From: an uncultured Burkholderiales bacterium
Lineage (GTDB): Bacteria; Pseudomonadota; Gammaproteobacteria; Burkholderiales; Burkholderiaceae
Reading direction: 5' to 3'
DNA length: 20,152 nt
NCBI GenBank assembly: GCA_903845315.1
Contig: CAIMWY010000271.1
Location: 1-20,152 of the forward strand
Under the pieces are notes generated by a model, which had not been told where the DNA came from, searched no databases, and saw only the letters and a list, made by a program, of their open reading frames with translations. Positions 7,971 to 16,097 of the stretch are shown one piece after another. Both the position numbers and the translations under genes were made by a program. Every line of letters begins with the position of its first letter. Position 1 is the stretch's first letter.

Positions 7971-8954
7971 ATGACCCAAGCAGTCATCATTGAAAAAAAC
8001 GGCGGCCCTGAAGAAATGAAGTTGATCGACGTCACCGTCGGTGAGCCAGGCGCCGGCGAAATTCGCATCCGTCACAAAGCCATTGGCTTGAACTTCATTG
8101 ATGTTTACCAACGCATTGGCCTCTATCCCGTCCCTATGCCCGTGCGTTTGGGCATGGAAGCCTCAGGCATCGTGGAAGCTGTGGGGGAAGGCGTGACCCA
8201 CCTGAAGGTGGGTGACCGCGCGGCCTATGCCAGCCACCCCTCGGGCAGCTACTGCGAAGAGCGTGTGATGCCTGCCAAGTGCGTGTGCAAATTGCCGGAT
8301 GCCATTTCGTTTGAAACCGGCGCGGCCATGATGCTCAAGGGCTTGACAGCCCAGTACCTGCTCAAGCGCACCTCGCCCCAAGGTGGTTTGAAAGCGGGTG
8401 ACTTCATCTTGTTCCATGCGGCCGCTGGTGGCGTGGGCTTGATCGCTTGCCAATGGGCCAAGGCCTTGGGATACCAACTGATTGGTACCGCTGGCAGCGA
8501 TGCCAAATGCAAGCTGGCCAAAGACAACGGCGCAGCCCATGTGATCAACTATTCCACCGAAGACTTCTTGGCCCGCGTGAAAGAAATCACGGGCGGCAAA
8601 GGCGTGAAAGTGGTCTATGACTCGGTGGGCAAAGACACTTGGGACAAGTCGCTCGACTGCTTGGCACCGCTTGGTCTGATGGCCAGCTTTGGCAATGCAT
8701 CGGGTCCTGTGCCGCCATTTGCCCCAGGTATTTTGGGTGGTAAGGGTTCGATTTATGTCACCCGCCAAACCTTGTTCAGCCACATCGTGACCCGCGAGAG
8801 CACGCAAGAAATGGCCGACGACTTGTTTGAAGCCGTCACCAGCGGCAAGGTCAAGATCCACATCGACCAAACCTACAAGCTGAGCGACATTGCCCAAGCC
8901 CACCGCGACTTGGAAGCCCGCAAGACCACGGGTTGCACCATCATCACCTTGTGA
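7971..8954 (+). CDS. qor: NADPH:quinone oxidoreductase, QorA type (zinc-free MDR)
   Basis: This 327-residue protein has the same length as E. coli QorA and the same domain order. An N-terminal GroES-like domain carries NFIDVYQRIGLYP (41-53) and GMEASGIVEAVGEGV (61-75). A Rossmann domain carries AAAGGVG (150-156) in the NADPH-binding turn, and the chain ends with a short segment, ARKTTGCTIITL. The Cys/His ligands of zinc alcohol dehydrogenases are absent, as expected for quinone reductases of this family. It should use NADPH to reduce quinones or related enones in the cytoplasm. The start is secure: TGAGGAG lies 8 bases before the ATG. It converges on lspA with only 33 bp between stops and is divergent from the third permease. 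Confidence 0.93.
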   Translation: MTQAVIIEKNGGPEEMKLIDVTVGEPGAGEIRIRHKAIGLNFIDVYQRIGLYPVPMPVRLGMEASGIVEAVGEGVTHLKVGDRAAYASHPSGSYCEERVMPAKCVCKLPDAISFETGAAMMLKGLTAQYLLKRTSPQGGLKAGDFILFHAAAGGVGLIACQWAKALGYQLIGTAGSDAKCKLAKDNGAAHVINYSTEDFLARVKEITGGKGVKVVYDSVGKDTWDKSLDCLAPLGLMASFGNASGPVPPFAPGILGGKGSIYVTRQTLFSHIVTRESTQEMADDLFEAVTSGKVKIHIDQTYKLSDIAQAHRDLEARKTTGCTIITL

Positions 8955-8987
8955 TCTAACTGGACAACGTCTGTTGAGTGCCGGGGT

Positions 8988-9488
8988 TCAATGCCCGCGC
9001 CGCACGCGCAACACCTCGTCCAATAACAAACAGGCAGCGCCCAAGGAGATGGCGCTGTCGGCCAGGTTGAAGGCCGGAAAGTGGATGCCTGCGTGGTGAA
9101 AGTCCAGAAAGTCCACCACATAGCCGTAGAGCACCCGGTCGATCACATTGCCCACGGCACCGCCCAAAATGCAAGCCAAGGCAAAGCCAAACAGTTTTTG
9201 TCCAGGGTGCTTTTGGAGCAACCACACCATCACGCCAGCTGCCACCAAGCCTAAACCAGTGAAGAACCAGCGCTGCCAGCCACCTGCGCTGGCCAAGAAC
9301 GAAAACGCAGCGCCTTCGTTGTGCACCCGCACGATGTTGAAAAAGTCGGTCACGGCAAAGCCGTCGCCCAAGCCATAGCGGCCGATGACCAACACCTTGG
9401 TGAACTGATCGGCCAGCAATACCACCAAGGCCAAGCCAAGCCATAGCCAAGCAGAGGTGCTGCTGCGAAGAAAGGTGTGACGGGCCAT
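8988..9488 (-). CDS. lspA: Lipoprotein signal peptidase (signal peptidase II)
   Basis: This 166-residue inner-membrane aspartyl protease cleaves the signal peptide of diacylglyceryl-modified prolipoproteins. Four hydrophobic segments are visible, starting at about residues 13-26, 72-90, 98-113 and 138-157. Family motifs are complete: ADQ near 26-28, NEGAAFSF (57-64), [10 protein letters not shown] (109-118), VVDFLDF (124-130) and FNLADS (140-145). The catalytic pair corresponds to D117 and D144. The gene starts 21 bp after the ileS stop without a visible Shine-Dalgarno sequence, so it probably depends on transcription, and perhaps translation, from ileS. The ribF-ileS-lspA order is the classical one in proteobacteria. 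It ends convergent with qor; I saw no strong terminator between them. Confidence 0.97.
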   Translation of the reverse strand: MARHTFLRSSTSAWLWLGLALVVLLADQFTKVLVIGRYGLGDGFAVTDFFNIVRVHNEGAAFSFLASAGGWQRWFFTGLGLVAAGVMVWLLQKHPGQKLFGFALACILGGAVGNVIDRVLYGYVVDFLDFHHAGIHFPAFNLADSAISLGAACLLLDEVLRVRRGH

Positions 9489-9509
9489 GCGTGTGTTGGG
9501 TGGAGTGGA

Positions 9510-12398
9510 TTAGGCGCAGTGTCGCACTTCTCTGTCACCATACAGGTTGCTGGTGCAACGACCGCAGAGGGTGGGATGAGCGGTGTCGTGACCCACGTCG
9601 TCTCGGTAGTGCCAGCAGCGTTCGCACTTGGTGTCGGGGCTCACGTGGACTTGGGTGGCCAAAGCTTCGCCTCGCGTCAGTGCAATGGCAGAGGTGATGA
9701 ACACAAATTTCAAATCCTCACCCAAACTGCTCAAGAGGGCGTGGTCGTCAGCGTTGACTTGCAAGGCAATGTTGGCTTGCAACGATGAACCCAATTTGCC
9801 TTCAGCGCGCACAGCCTCGATGTCTTTGTTGACGGCGTTGCGAATCTCACCAATGCGTGCCCACTTGGCCAGCAAGTCAGTGTTGGCATGGTCCAACGCG
9901 ACAAAGGTCTCCAAGAAGATGGATTCGGAGTTGCCAAATAAGCCCCACGCCTCTTCTGCGGTGAAGCTCAAGAACGGTGCCATCCAGCGCAGCATGGCGT
10001 GGGTGATGTGGTGCAGGGCGGTTTGGGCGCTGCGACGTGCCAGCGATTTAGGCGCCGAGGTGTAGAGGCGGTCTTTGAGTACGTCCAGATAAAACGCGCC
10101 CAAGTCTTCCGAGCAGTACAGCTGCAATTTGGAGACCACGGGATGAAACTCGTACTGTCCAAAGTGACCGCCTTCAAACACACCCGTGCTGGGGTTGCGG
10201 GTACCCAAGATTTCGGCTTGCAGTTGCGCGGCGCGTGACAGGGCGTATTGGTCGATCTCTAGCAAATCGTCAAACGCCACGGTGTCTGTGGATGGGTCAA
10301 AGTCGCTCACGTTGGCCAGCAAAAAGCGCAAGGTGTTGCGGATGCGGCGATAGGCATCAATCACGCGGGCCAAGATTTTGTCGTCGATGTTGAGGTCGCC
10401 CGAATAGTCTGTGGACGCCACCCACAAGCGCACGATCTCTGCGCCCATCTTGTCGGTGACCTCTTGCGGGGCCACCGTGTTACCCAGACTTTTGCTCATC
10501 TTGCGGCCTTGGCCGTCGGTGGCAAAGCCGTGGGTCAGCAGGCCTTTGTAGGGCGCGCGGTCATACAGGGCACAGCCCAGCAGCAGCGAGCTGTGGAACC
10601 AGCCCCGGTGTTGGTCGTGGCCTTCAAGGTACAGGTCGGCTTCTGGGCCTTGTGCGTGGAAAGGCGCACGGTCGTAGGCGTCCTTGTGGCTACCGCGCAG
10701 CACATGTTCGAAGGTGGAGCCGGAGTCGAACCACACCTCGAGGATGTCGGTGCTCTTGGTGTAGTTGACTGCGTCGTCACCCGCTTGGTTCAAGATCTCT
10801 TCCACCGTCACGCGGCTCCAGGCTTCGATGCCACCGCGCTCAACGATGTTGGCCGCAAGGTCAATGATGGTCATGGTGCGTGGGTGCAATTCACCACTGT
10901 CTTTGTGCAAGAAGAACGGAACGGGAACGCCCCAGCTGCGCTGGCGCGAGATGCACCAGTCGGGTCGGTTGGCAATCATGTCGCGCAAACGCGTTTTGCC
11001 GTTTTCTGGATAGAACTGGGTGTGCTCAATCGCGTCGAGCGCGAGCGCACGGAGGGTTTTGGGCGCTTTGTCGGTGGTGAAGACCCCCGGGCCTTCGTCC
11101 ATGCGGATGAACCATTGCGCTGCCGCACGGTAAATAACGGGCGTTTTGTGGCGCCAGCAATGCGGGTAGCTGTGGGTGATGGTGTGCGTGGCCAGCAAAC
11201 GCCCGGCGTTTTGCAGTGTTTCCAAAATGACGGGCACTGCTTTCCAGATGTGCAGGCCACCGAACAAGGGGAAGTCAGCGGCATAGGCGCCGTTGCCTTG
11301 CACCGGGTTCAAGATGTCGGTGTATTTCATGCCGTGCGCCATGCAGGAGTTGAAGTCATCCACGCCATAGGCGGGGGCGCTGTGCACGATGCCGGTGCCG
11401 TCGTCGGCGGTGGCGTAGTCGGCCAGGTACACCGGGGCCGTGCGTTGGTAGCCAGCATCCACGTGTGACAAGGGGTGGTGGAAGCTGATGTGGTCCAGTG
11501 TTTTGCCTAAGGTGGTGGCAACCACGGCGCCGCTGAGCTTCCAGCGTTCCAAGCATTTGTCGACCAAGGATTCGGCGCAGATCAACAAACCGCGCTCGGT
11601 GTCGACCAAGGCGTAGGTCAATTCAGGGTTGAGGTTCAAGGCCTGGTTGGCTGGAATGGTCCACGCGGTGGTGGTCCAGATCACGGCAAACGCGTCTTTG
11701 TCGAGCTTGGGCAAGCCGAAGGCTGTGGCGAGTTTGTGGGGCTCGGCACATTGAAACGCCACATCCAAGGTCTCGCTCTTCTTGTCGGCGTATTCAATTT
11801 CAAACTCGGCCAATGACGAGCCGCAGTCAAAGCACCAGTACACGGGTTTCAAGCCGCGGTAGACAAAACCACGCTCGATCACGCGCTTGAAGGCGCGCAG
11901 TTGGCCCGCTTCGTTGGCCGGGTCCATGGTGCGGTAAGGGCGCTCCCAGTCGCCCAGCACGCCCAAACGTTTGAAGTCTTCGCGCTGCTGGTCAATTTGT
12001 TCGGTGGCAAAGGCGCGGCTCTTGGCTTGCATGTCGTCGCGGCTGAGCTTGCGACCATGCAGCTTTTCAATCGCGTTTTCAATCGGTAGGCCATGGCAGT
12101 CCCAGCCGGGGATGTACTGCGCGTCAAAGCCTGCGAGTTGCTTGGACTTGACGATCATGTCTTTGAGCACTTTGTTGAGCGCGTGCCCAATGTGCAGTTT
12201 GCCGTTGGCGTAGGGCGGGCCGTCGTGCAACACAAACAAAGGAGCACCCCGGCGCGCGACACGCAGCTTTTTGTACAAACCTTGTTCGTTCCACTGCTTG
12301 ACCCAAGCTGGTTCGCGCTTGGGCAAATCGCCCCGCATGGGGAACGGCGTGTCCATCATGTTGATGCGTGTGTCGGGGGAGGCGGTTTTGTCGGTCAT
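9510..12398 (-). CDS. ileS: Isoleucyl-tRNA synthetase
   Basis: This 962-residue class I aminoacyl-tRNA synthetase charges tRNA-Ile in the cytoplasm. The HIGH signature is at 69-72 within [16 protein letters not shown], and KMSKS is at 633-637. Between them lies the CP1 editing domain (about 200-420), with [14 protein letters not shown]. An anticodon-binding domain follows, and a C-terminal zinc site has C925, C928, C945 and C948. This is the bacterial IleS1-type architecture, slightly longer than E. coli (938). I chose the ATG at 12398 (MTDKTASPD) because the conserved part starts soon after it; the frame stays open 35 codons further, but that stretch is Pro/Arg-rich and overlaps the ribF end. 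It lies 101 bp after ribF and 21 bp before lspA. Confidence 0.97.
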   Translation of the reverse strand: MTDKTASPDTRINMMDTPFPMRGDLPKREPAWVKQWNEQGLYKKLRVARRGAPLFVLHDGPPYANGKLHIGHALNKVLKDMIVKSKQLAGFDAQYIPGWDCHGLPIENAIEKLHGRKLSRDDMQAKSRAFATEQIDQQREDFKRLGVLGDWERPYRTMDPANEAGQLRAFKRVIERGFVYRGLKPVYWCFDCGSSLAEFEIEYADKKSETLDVAFQCAEPHKLATAFGLPKLDKDAFAVIWTTTAWTIPANQALNLNPELTYALVDTERGLLICAESLVDKCLERWKLSGAVVATTLGKTLDHISFHHPLSHVDAGYQRTAPVYLADYATADDGTGIVHSAPAYGVDDFNSCMAHGMKYTDILNPVQGNGAYAADFPLFGGLHIWKAVPVILETLQNAGRLLATHTITHSYPHCWRHKTPVIYRAAAQWFIRMDEGPGVFTTDKAPKTLRALALDAIEHTQFYPENGKTRLRDMIANRPDWCISRQRSWGVPVPFFLHKDSGELHPRTMTIIDLAANIVERGGIEAWSRVTVEEILNQAGDDAVNYTKSTDILEVWFDSGSTFEHVLRGSHKDAYDRAPFHAQGPEADLYLEGHDQHRGWFHSSLLLGCALYDRAPYKGLLTHGFATDGQGRKMSKSLGNTVAPQEVTDKMGAEIVRLWVASTDYSGDLNIDDKILARVIDAYRRIRNTLRFLLANVSDFDPSTDTVAFDDLLEIDQYALSRAAQLQAEILGTRNPSTGVFEGGHFGQYEFHPVVSKLQLYCSEDLGAFYLDVLKDRLYTSAPKSLARRSAQTALHHITHAMLRWMAPFLSFTAEEAWGLFGNSESIFLETFVALDHANTDLLAKWARIGEIRNAVNKDIEAVRAEGKLGSSLQANIALQVNADDHALLSSLGEDLKFVFITSAIALTRGEALATQVHVSPDTKCERCWHYRDDVGHDTAHPTLCGRCTSNLYGDREVRHCA

Positions 12399-12499
12399 GG
12401 CTGTTTCAGGGGCAAGGCGGGTTGGGCAAGTGCTCGCTGCGGGCGCGGGCTGGGGGCGAGAAGGACAGACGCGGGGCAAGGTACGTCGGGCGTGCCCCG

Positions 12500-13498
12500 T
12501 CAAATTCGGGCGCTGGCGGCCCAGGCACGTGCGTCCTCACAGTCTTGGCGTATGCCTTGCTGCAAGGCTTCCAGACCGTCGTATGTGCGCTCGTCGTGCA
12601 ATTTATGTAGCAGTTCCACACGGATGATTTTACCGTAGCCCCCTTCGTCGCCTAGGTGAGCCGGCCAGTCTAGGCAATGGGTCTCCAGCAGCACGCGACC
12701 GCCGTTGACATCGTTGGCGTCCAACGATGGGCGAATGCCTAAGTTGGCCACACCGGTCAACGAGGCGTCGCCCAAGCCATGCACGCGCACCACAAAAATG
12801 CCGCTGGCAGCAGGCTTCCAGTGTGAAAAGCGCAAATTCAAGGTGCGGCAGTTGAGCTCACGTCCAAGTTTGCGGCCATGCACCACATGGCCTGAGATGG
12901 CGTAGGGGCGCCCCAAGAGCTGCGCCACTTCTTGCATGGCGCCGCGTGCCAAGGCATCTCGCACGGCGGAGCTGGACACGCGCAAGCCGCCCGATTTGCC
13001 ACCGGGGCTTGAGATTTCGTAGCTGTTCATGCGCGCCACATCAAAACCCAGTTGGGCCCCTGCAGCATTGAGCATGCCGTAGTCTCCGGCACGTTTGGCG
13101 CCAAAGCGAAAGTCGTCACCTACCAGCACGTACTTCACGCCCAGGCCTTGGTACAGCACGTCTTGAATGAACGCTTCGGGCTGTTGCGACGCAAAGGCAT
13201 GGTTGAACGGCAACACCACGCACTGCTCGACACCGCAGGCCCGCAGTTCGTTGAGTTTGTCGCGCAGCGTTGCAATGCGCGCAGGCGCCAACTCGGGCTG
13301 TTGAAAGCGCTTGGCGAAGAAGTCGCGTGGATGCGGCTCAAACGTCATCACGCAACTGGGCACGCCACGGTGACGCGCTTCGTTGTGCAGCAAAGCCAGC
13401 ATGGCTTGGTGGCCACGGTGCACGCCGTCAAAGTTGCCGATGGTCAGGGCGCAGGCGGCTGCGAGTTGGCGGTGATGAAACCCTCGGTAGATATGCAT
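12500..13498 (-). CDS. ribF: Bifunctional riboflavin kinase/FAD synthetase
   Basis: This 332-residue cytoplasmic enzyme converts riboflavin to FMN and then FAD. The N-terminal adenylyltransferase domain (about 15-184) has [10 protein letters not shown] (21-30), [19 protein letters not shown] (126-139) and [10 protein letters not shown] (174-183). The C-terminal flavokinase domain (about 197-319) has [19 protein letters not shown], then ANLGIRPS and LLETHCLDW. The usual flavokinase PTAN is RTLN here (218-221): the Thr and Asn that help bind Mg-ATP are kept while Pro and Ala are changed. The ATG at 13498 starts just before the first beta strand; an upstream TTG at 13591 would add 31 residues and is unlikely. 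It heads the ribF-ileS-lspA cluster and is divergent from the HNH gene, with 114 bp between starts. Confidence 0.96.
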   Translation of the reverse strand: MHIYRGFHHRQLAAACALTIGNFDGVHRGHQAMLALLHNEARHRGVPSCVMTFEPHPRDFFAKRFQQPELAPARIATLRDKLNELRACGVEQCVVLPFNHAFASQQPEAFIQDVLYQGLGVKYVLVGDDFRFGAKRAGDYGMLNAAGAQLGFDVARMNSYEISSPGGKSGGLRVSSSAVRDALARGAMQEVAQLLGRPYAISGHVVHGRKLGRELNCRTLNLRFSHWKPAASGIFVVRVHGLGDASLTGVANLGIRPSLDANDVNGGRVLLETHCLDWPAHLGDEGGYGKIIRVELLHKLHDERTYDGLEALQQGIRQDCEDARAWAASARI

Positions 13499-13612
13499 GT
13501 TGGATGGCGGGCGCTGAGGGTCAAAAAACTGTCGTTGAATAAGGGTATATTGTCCTTGATAGACGTGTGCATTCCGAATCGGTGTTTTCAACTCGAGTGA
13601 TGGAGGTGTGTT
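13499..13612. promoter_or_regulatory. Divergent ribF/HNH intergenic region
   Basis: These 114 bp must hold the promoter of the ribF-ileS-lspA cluster and probably that of the HNH gene. An AT-rich core with TATATT (near 13546) is the only promoter-like part; I could not place a convincing -35/-10 pair on either strand. A small palindrome CCGAATCGG and distant GTTGAA/TTCAAC copies are present. No FMN-riboswitch-like fold was recognised. Confidence 0.3.
13602..13606 (+). promoter_or_regulatory. Strong Shine-Dalgarno that decides a TTG start
   Basis: GGAGG lies 6 bases before the TTG at 13613. The ATG at 13600 is out of frame and no in-frame ATG or GTG is nearby, so this site supports TTG as the start of the HNH gene. 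Confidence 0.75.
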
Positions 13613-14170
13613 TTGAAGGTCTTGAAACTCTCAGCCCAAGGGCTGCCCCAATCTTGGATTTCGCTGGAAGAAGCGGTCATCCACTATGCGGCGGGGGACG
13701 TGCGTTGGGAGTCGGGTGGTGAAGTGGCGGTGTTTCACGGCGGCACCAATGCCATCACAGGCGAGTTGTCGGTGATTGCCGTCAACAGCATCATCGGCAC
13801 GCGGGGCGTGCCCAACATCAATCCCTTTGATTTGAAACCCAGCCTGACCAACACCAAGTTGTTTGCCAGGGATCGCAACATTTGCGCTTACTGCGGCAAT
13901 CTTTTTCACGAAACCGATCTGACCCGCGAGCACATTCGCCCATTTGGGCAAAACGGGGTGGACCATTGGATGAACGTGGTCACCTCCTGCAAGTCATGCA
14001 ACCACCGCAAGGGCAACCGCACGCCTGAGCAAGCCAACATGCCCTTGTTGTACGCCCCCTACGTGCCCAGCCTGTGGGAAGACTTCATCTTGCGCAACCG
14101 CCGCATCTTGTCGGACCAAATGGAGTTTTTGATGGCGCATGTGCCTAAGAGTTCTCGACTTTTGGCTTGA
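13613..14170 (+). CDS. HNH endonuclease family protein
   Basis: This 185-residue protein carries a zinc-ribbon HNH domain in its second half. A CAYC pair at C91/C94 is followed by REHIRP with H107, the central Asn N121 in WMNVVTSC, and CKSCNH with C126, C129, N130 and H131, then KGNRTPEQA. This is the beta-beta-alpha-metal nuclease pattern with the two CxxC zinc pairs. The first 80 residues (LPQSWISLEEAVIHYAAGDVR and a Gly-rich stretch) match no domain that I recognise. The C-terminus is short and basic. It starts with TTG, supported by a GGAGG. It is divergent from ribF and converges on purN with 7 bp between stops, with no phage or restriction gene around. Many bacteria have such stand-alone HNH genes of unknown role; nuclease activity is likely, target unknown. 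Confidence 0.85.
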   Translation: MKVLKLSAQGLPQSWISLEEAVIHYAAGDVRWESGGEVAVFHGGTNAITGELSVIAVNSIIGTRGVPNINPFDLKPSLTNTKLFARDRNICAYCGNLFHETDLTREHIRPFGQNGVDHWMNVVTSCKSCNHRKGNRTPEQANMPLLYAPYVPSLWEDFILRNRRILSDQMEFLMAHVPKSSRLLA

Positions 14171-14177
14171 GCGCGTG

Positions 14178-14786
14178 TCAGGGTGCTGACTGAGCGACTG
14201 ACCTCAGCAGTTGCGCCACCACCCTCGGATACATCACATGCTCTTGCGCCAGCACCCGCTCGCCCAAGGTGTCTGCGGTGTCATCGGGCAACACGGGCAC
14301 CACGGCTTGCGCCAAGATTTCCCCGTGGTCTAACTGCGGTGTCACCCTGTGAACGGAGGCGCCAGCGAATTTGCACCCCGCTTCAATGGCCCGTTGGTGG
14401 GTGTGCAAGCCAGGAAATGCGGGCAGCAGCGACGGGTGGATGTTGATCAAACGCCCGGCGTAATGCGCCACAAACCCATCGGTCAGGATACGCATAAAGC
14501 CCGCCAGCACCACCAAGTGGGGTTGGTGGTGGTCGATCGTGGCCATCAAGGCAGCGTCAAAGGCTTCACGCGGTTGTAGCTCCGCGGCAAAGGCGGTGTG
14601 CTCGACCACCGCAGTGGCAATGCCTTGGGACTTGGCCAAGGCCAAGCCGGGGACCTTGGGGCGGTTGCTGATGACAGCGCTGATGCGCGCATCCAGGCGT
14701 TTGTCCCAGTGCTCAACCCGCGCGGCTTGCACGATGGCCGCCATGTTGGAGCCACTGCCAGAAATCAAGATCACGATATTTTTCAT
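14178..14786 (-). CDS. purN: Phosphoribosylglycinamide formyltransferase 1
   Basis: This 202-residue cytoplasmic enzyme transfers a formyl group from 10-formyl-THF to GAR in the third step of purine synthesis. The GAR-binding loop GSGSN is at 10-14. The active-site block INIHPSLLPAFPG gives N115 and H117, and LDHGEI gives D153; these correspond to Asn106, His108 and Asp144 of E. coli PurN (212 residues). GLHTHQRAIEAG and the SVHRVTPQLD strand are also typical. The ATG at 14786 begins right at the first beta strand; the open frame upstream runs into the divergent acyl-CoA dehydrogenase gene and is not real. A GATAAT box at 14801-14796 (- strand) would place transcription only a few bases before the ATG. 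It is not with other pur genes here. Confidence 0.96.
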   Translation of the reverse strand: MKNIVILISGSGSNMAAIVQAARVEHWDKRLDARISAVISNRPKVPGLALAKSQGIATAVVEHTAFAAELQPREAFDAALMATIDHHQPHLVVLAGFMRILTDGFVAHYAGRLINIHPSLLPAFPGLHTHQRAIEAGCKFAGASVHRVTPQLDHGEILAQAVVPVLPDDTADTLGERVLAQEHVMYPRVVAQLLRSVAQSAP

Positions 14787-14795
14787 GGGGTTTGA

Positions 14796-14801
14796 ATTAT
14801 C
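14796..14801 (-). promoter_or_regulatory. Candidate -10 box for purN
   Basis: GATAAT on the - strand matches five of six consensus bases and lies 9 bases before the purN ATG, which would give a very short or absent leader. No good -35 box is seen at 16-18 bases; the expected position is covered by the inverted repeat at 14816-14827. Confidence 0.3.
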
Positions 14802-14815
14802 CAGGGGCAAAAAAC

Positions 14816-14827
14816 GCACGGTCGTGC
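14816..14827. promoter_or_regulatory. Inverted repeat in the purN/acyl-CoA dehydrogenase divergent region
   Basis: GCACG-GT-CGTGC is a 5-bp-arm repeat flanked by A-runs in the 81-bp gap between divergent starts. Shape and spacing recall TetR-family operators that often control acyl-CoA genes, but I cannot match it to a named site. Operator function is inferred. Confidence 0.3.
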
Positions 14828-14867
14828 TAAAAACGAGGGATTGTGTTTTGGCGAAGGAATGACCACG

Positions 14868-16088
14868 ATGGATTTGGCTTTTACCCCCGAAGAAGAGGCG
14901 TTTCGCCAAGAGGTGCATGCATGGGTGCATGCCAACTTGCCGCCTGAGATCTCGCACAAAGTGCACAACGCCTTGCGTTTGACGCGTGACGACATGCAGC
15001 GCTGGGCCCACATTTTGGGCCGCAAAAACTGGCTGGGTTTTGGCTGGCCCACCCAGTTTGGGGGCCCGGGCTGGACGGCCGTGCAAAAGCATTTGTTCGA
15101 GGAAGAGTGCGCCCTCGCAGGCGCGCCACGCATCGTGCCGTTTGGCCCGGTGATGGTGGCGCCCGTGATCATGGCTTTTGGCAATGCCGAACAACAGCAG
15201 CGCTTTTTACCTGGCATTGCGAGTGGTGAGGTGTGGTGGAGCCAGGGCTACAGCGAGCCAGGTTCGGGCTCGGATTTGGCGTCGGTCAAGACACGCGCCG
15301 AGCGTGTGGGCCACCACTATGTGGTGAATGGCCAAAAAACCTGGACCACCTTGGGTCAATACGGCGACTGGATTTTTTGCCTGGTACGCACCAGCAACGA
15401 GGGCAAGCCGCAAACCGGCATCTCCTTCTTGCTGATTGACATGAAGTCGCCCGGCGTGAGTGTGCGCCCCATCAAGCTGCTTGATGGCGAGTGCGAAGTC
15501 AACGAGGTGTGGTTTGACGACGTGCAGGTACCGGTGGAGAATCTGATTGGTGAAGAAAACAAAGGCTGGACCTACGCCAAGCATTTGCTGGCGCATGAGC
15601 GCACCAACATTGCCGACGTCAACCGGGCCAAGCGCGAGCTGGAACGCTTGAAGCGCATTGCCAAAGCCGAGGGCATGTACGACCCGGCCACAGGCGGTGT
15701 GGAAGCTCTGCGTTTTCGCGATGAAATTGCCAAACTCGAAGTGGATGTGGTGGCGCTCGAAATGCTGGTGTTGCGTGTGCTCTCTGCCGAGAAGTCGGGC
15801 AAGCAAACGCTCGACATTGCCGGGCTGCTCAAGATCAAGGGCAGCGAAATTCAGCAGCGTTACACCGAGCTGATGATGCTCGCCGCAGGGCCTGCCAGTG
15901 TGCCCTTCATCGAAGAAGCGATGGAGGCTGGCTGGCAGGGCGACCCCGCGCTCAGTGGCTTGTGGCCAGGCGGTGCCCTACACGCTGCGCCGCTGGCGTC
16001 GAGTTACTTGAACATGCGCAAGACCACCATTTACGGTGGCTCCAACGAGGTGCAGCGCAACATCGTGGCCCAAGTGGTGCTGGGATAA
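14868..16088 (+). CDS. Acyl-CoA dehydrogenase, PimC-like large subunit
   Basis: This 406-residue flavoprotein has the full acyl-CoA dehydrogenase fold: N-terminal helices (about 1-125), a beta domain with QGYSEPGSGSDLASV (126-140), and a C-terminal helical domain. Acyl-CoA dehydrogenases oxidise acyl-CoA to enoyl-CoA with FAD. At the MCAD Glu376 position the sequence reads IYGGSNEVQ, so that Glu is Gly. A Glu does sit in LLAHERTNIA (E244), matching the relocated base of isovaleryl-CoA dehydrogenase. This, with the partner gene 9 bp downstream, resembles pimC/pimD and the heteromeric dehydrogenases of mycobacterial sterol degradation. I chose ATG 14868 over ATG 14859 because GAAGGA (14853-14858) is properly spaced only from the former. 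The true substrate (dicarboxylic, branched or side-chain acyl-CoA) is not visible. Confidence 0.9.
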   Translation: MDLAFTPEEEAFRQEVHAWVHANLPPEISHKVHNALRLTRDDMQRWAHILGRKNWLGFGWPTQFGGPGWTAVQKHLFEEECALAGAPRIVPFGPVMVAPVIMAFGNAEQQQRFLPGIASGEVWWSQGYSEPGSGSDLASVKTRAERVGHHYVVNGQKTWTTLGQYGDWIFCLVRTSNEGKPQTGISFLLIDMKSPGVSVRPIKLLDGECEVNEVWFDDVQVPVENLIGEENKGWTYAKHLLAHERTNIADVNRAKRELERLKRIAKAEGMYDPATGGVEALRFRDEIAKLEVDVVALEMLVLRVLSAEKSGKQTLDIAGLLKIKGSEIQQRYTELMMLAAGPASVPFIEEAMEAGWQGDPALSGLWPGGALHAAPLASSYLNMRKTTIYGGSNEVQRNIVAQVVLG

Positions 16089-16097
16089 GGAACGAAC

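Noticed and set aside
7863..8111. 83-codon N-terminal extension of the third DMT permease
   Set aside because: It would overlap the first 47 codons of qor, and the added residues are not membrane-like; the ATG at 7862 starts right before helix one.
8959..8979. Small hairpin CAAC-GTCT-GTTG between convergent qor and lspA
   Set aside because: Only four pairs in the core, a bulge outside it and no T-tract on either strand; too weak for a terminator.
10464..11468. 334-codon open frame on the + strand, antisense to ileS
   Set aside because: Lies wholly within ileS; its protein has no recognisable motif and follows the reverse complement of ileS codons, as expected in GC-rich DNA.
12399..12503. 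35-codon N-terminal extension of ileS
   Set aside because: Pro/Arg-rich, overlaps the ribF stop and is not needed for the IleRS fold.
14787..15194. 136-codon N-terminal extension of purN
   Set aside because: It runs antisense into the acyl-CoA dehydrogenase; PurN begins at its first beta strand with the ATG at 14786.
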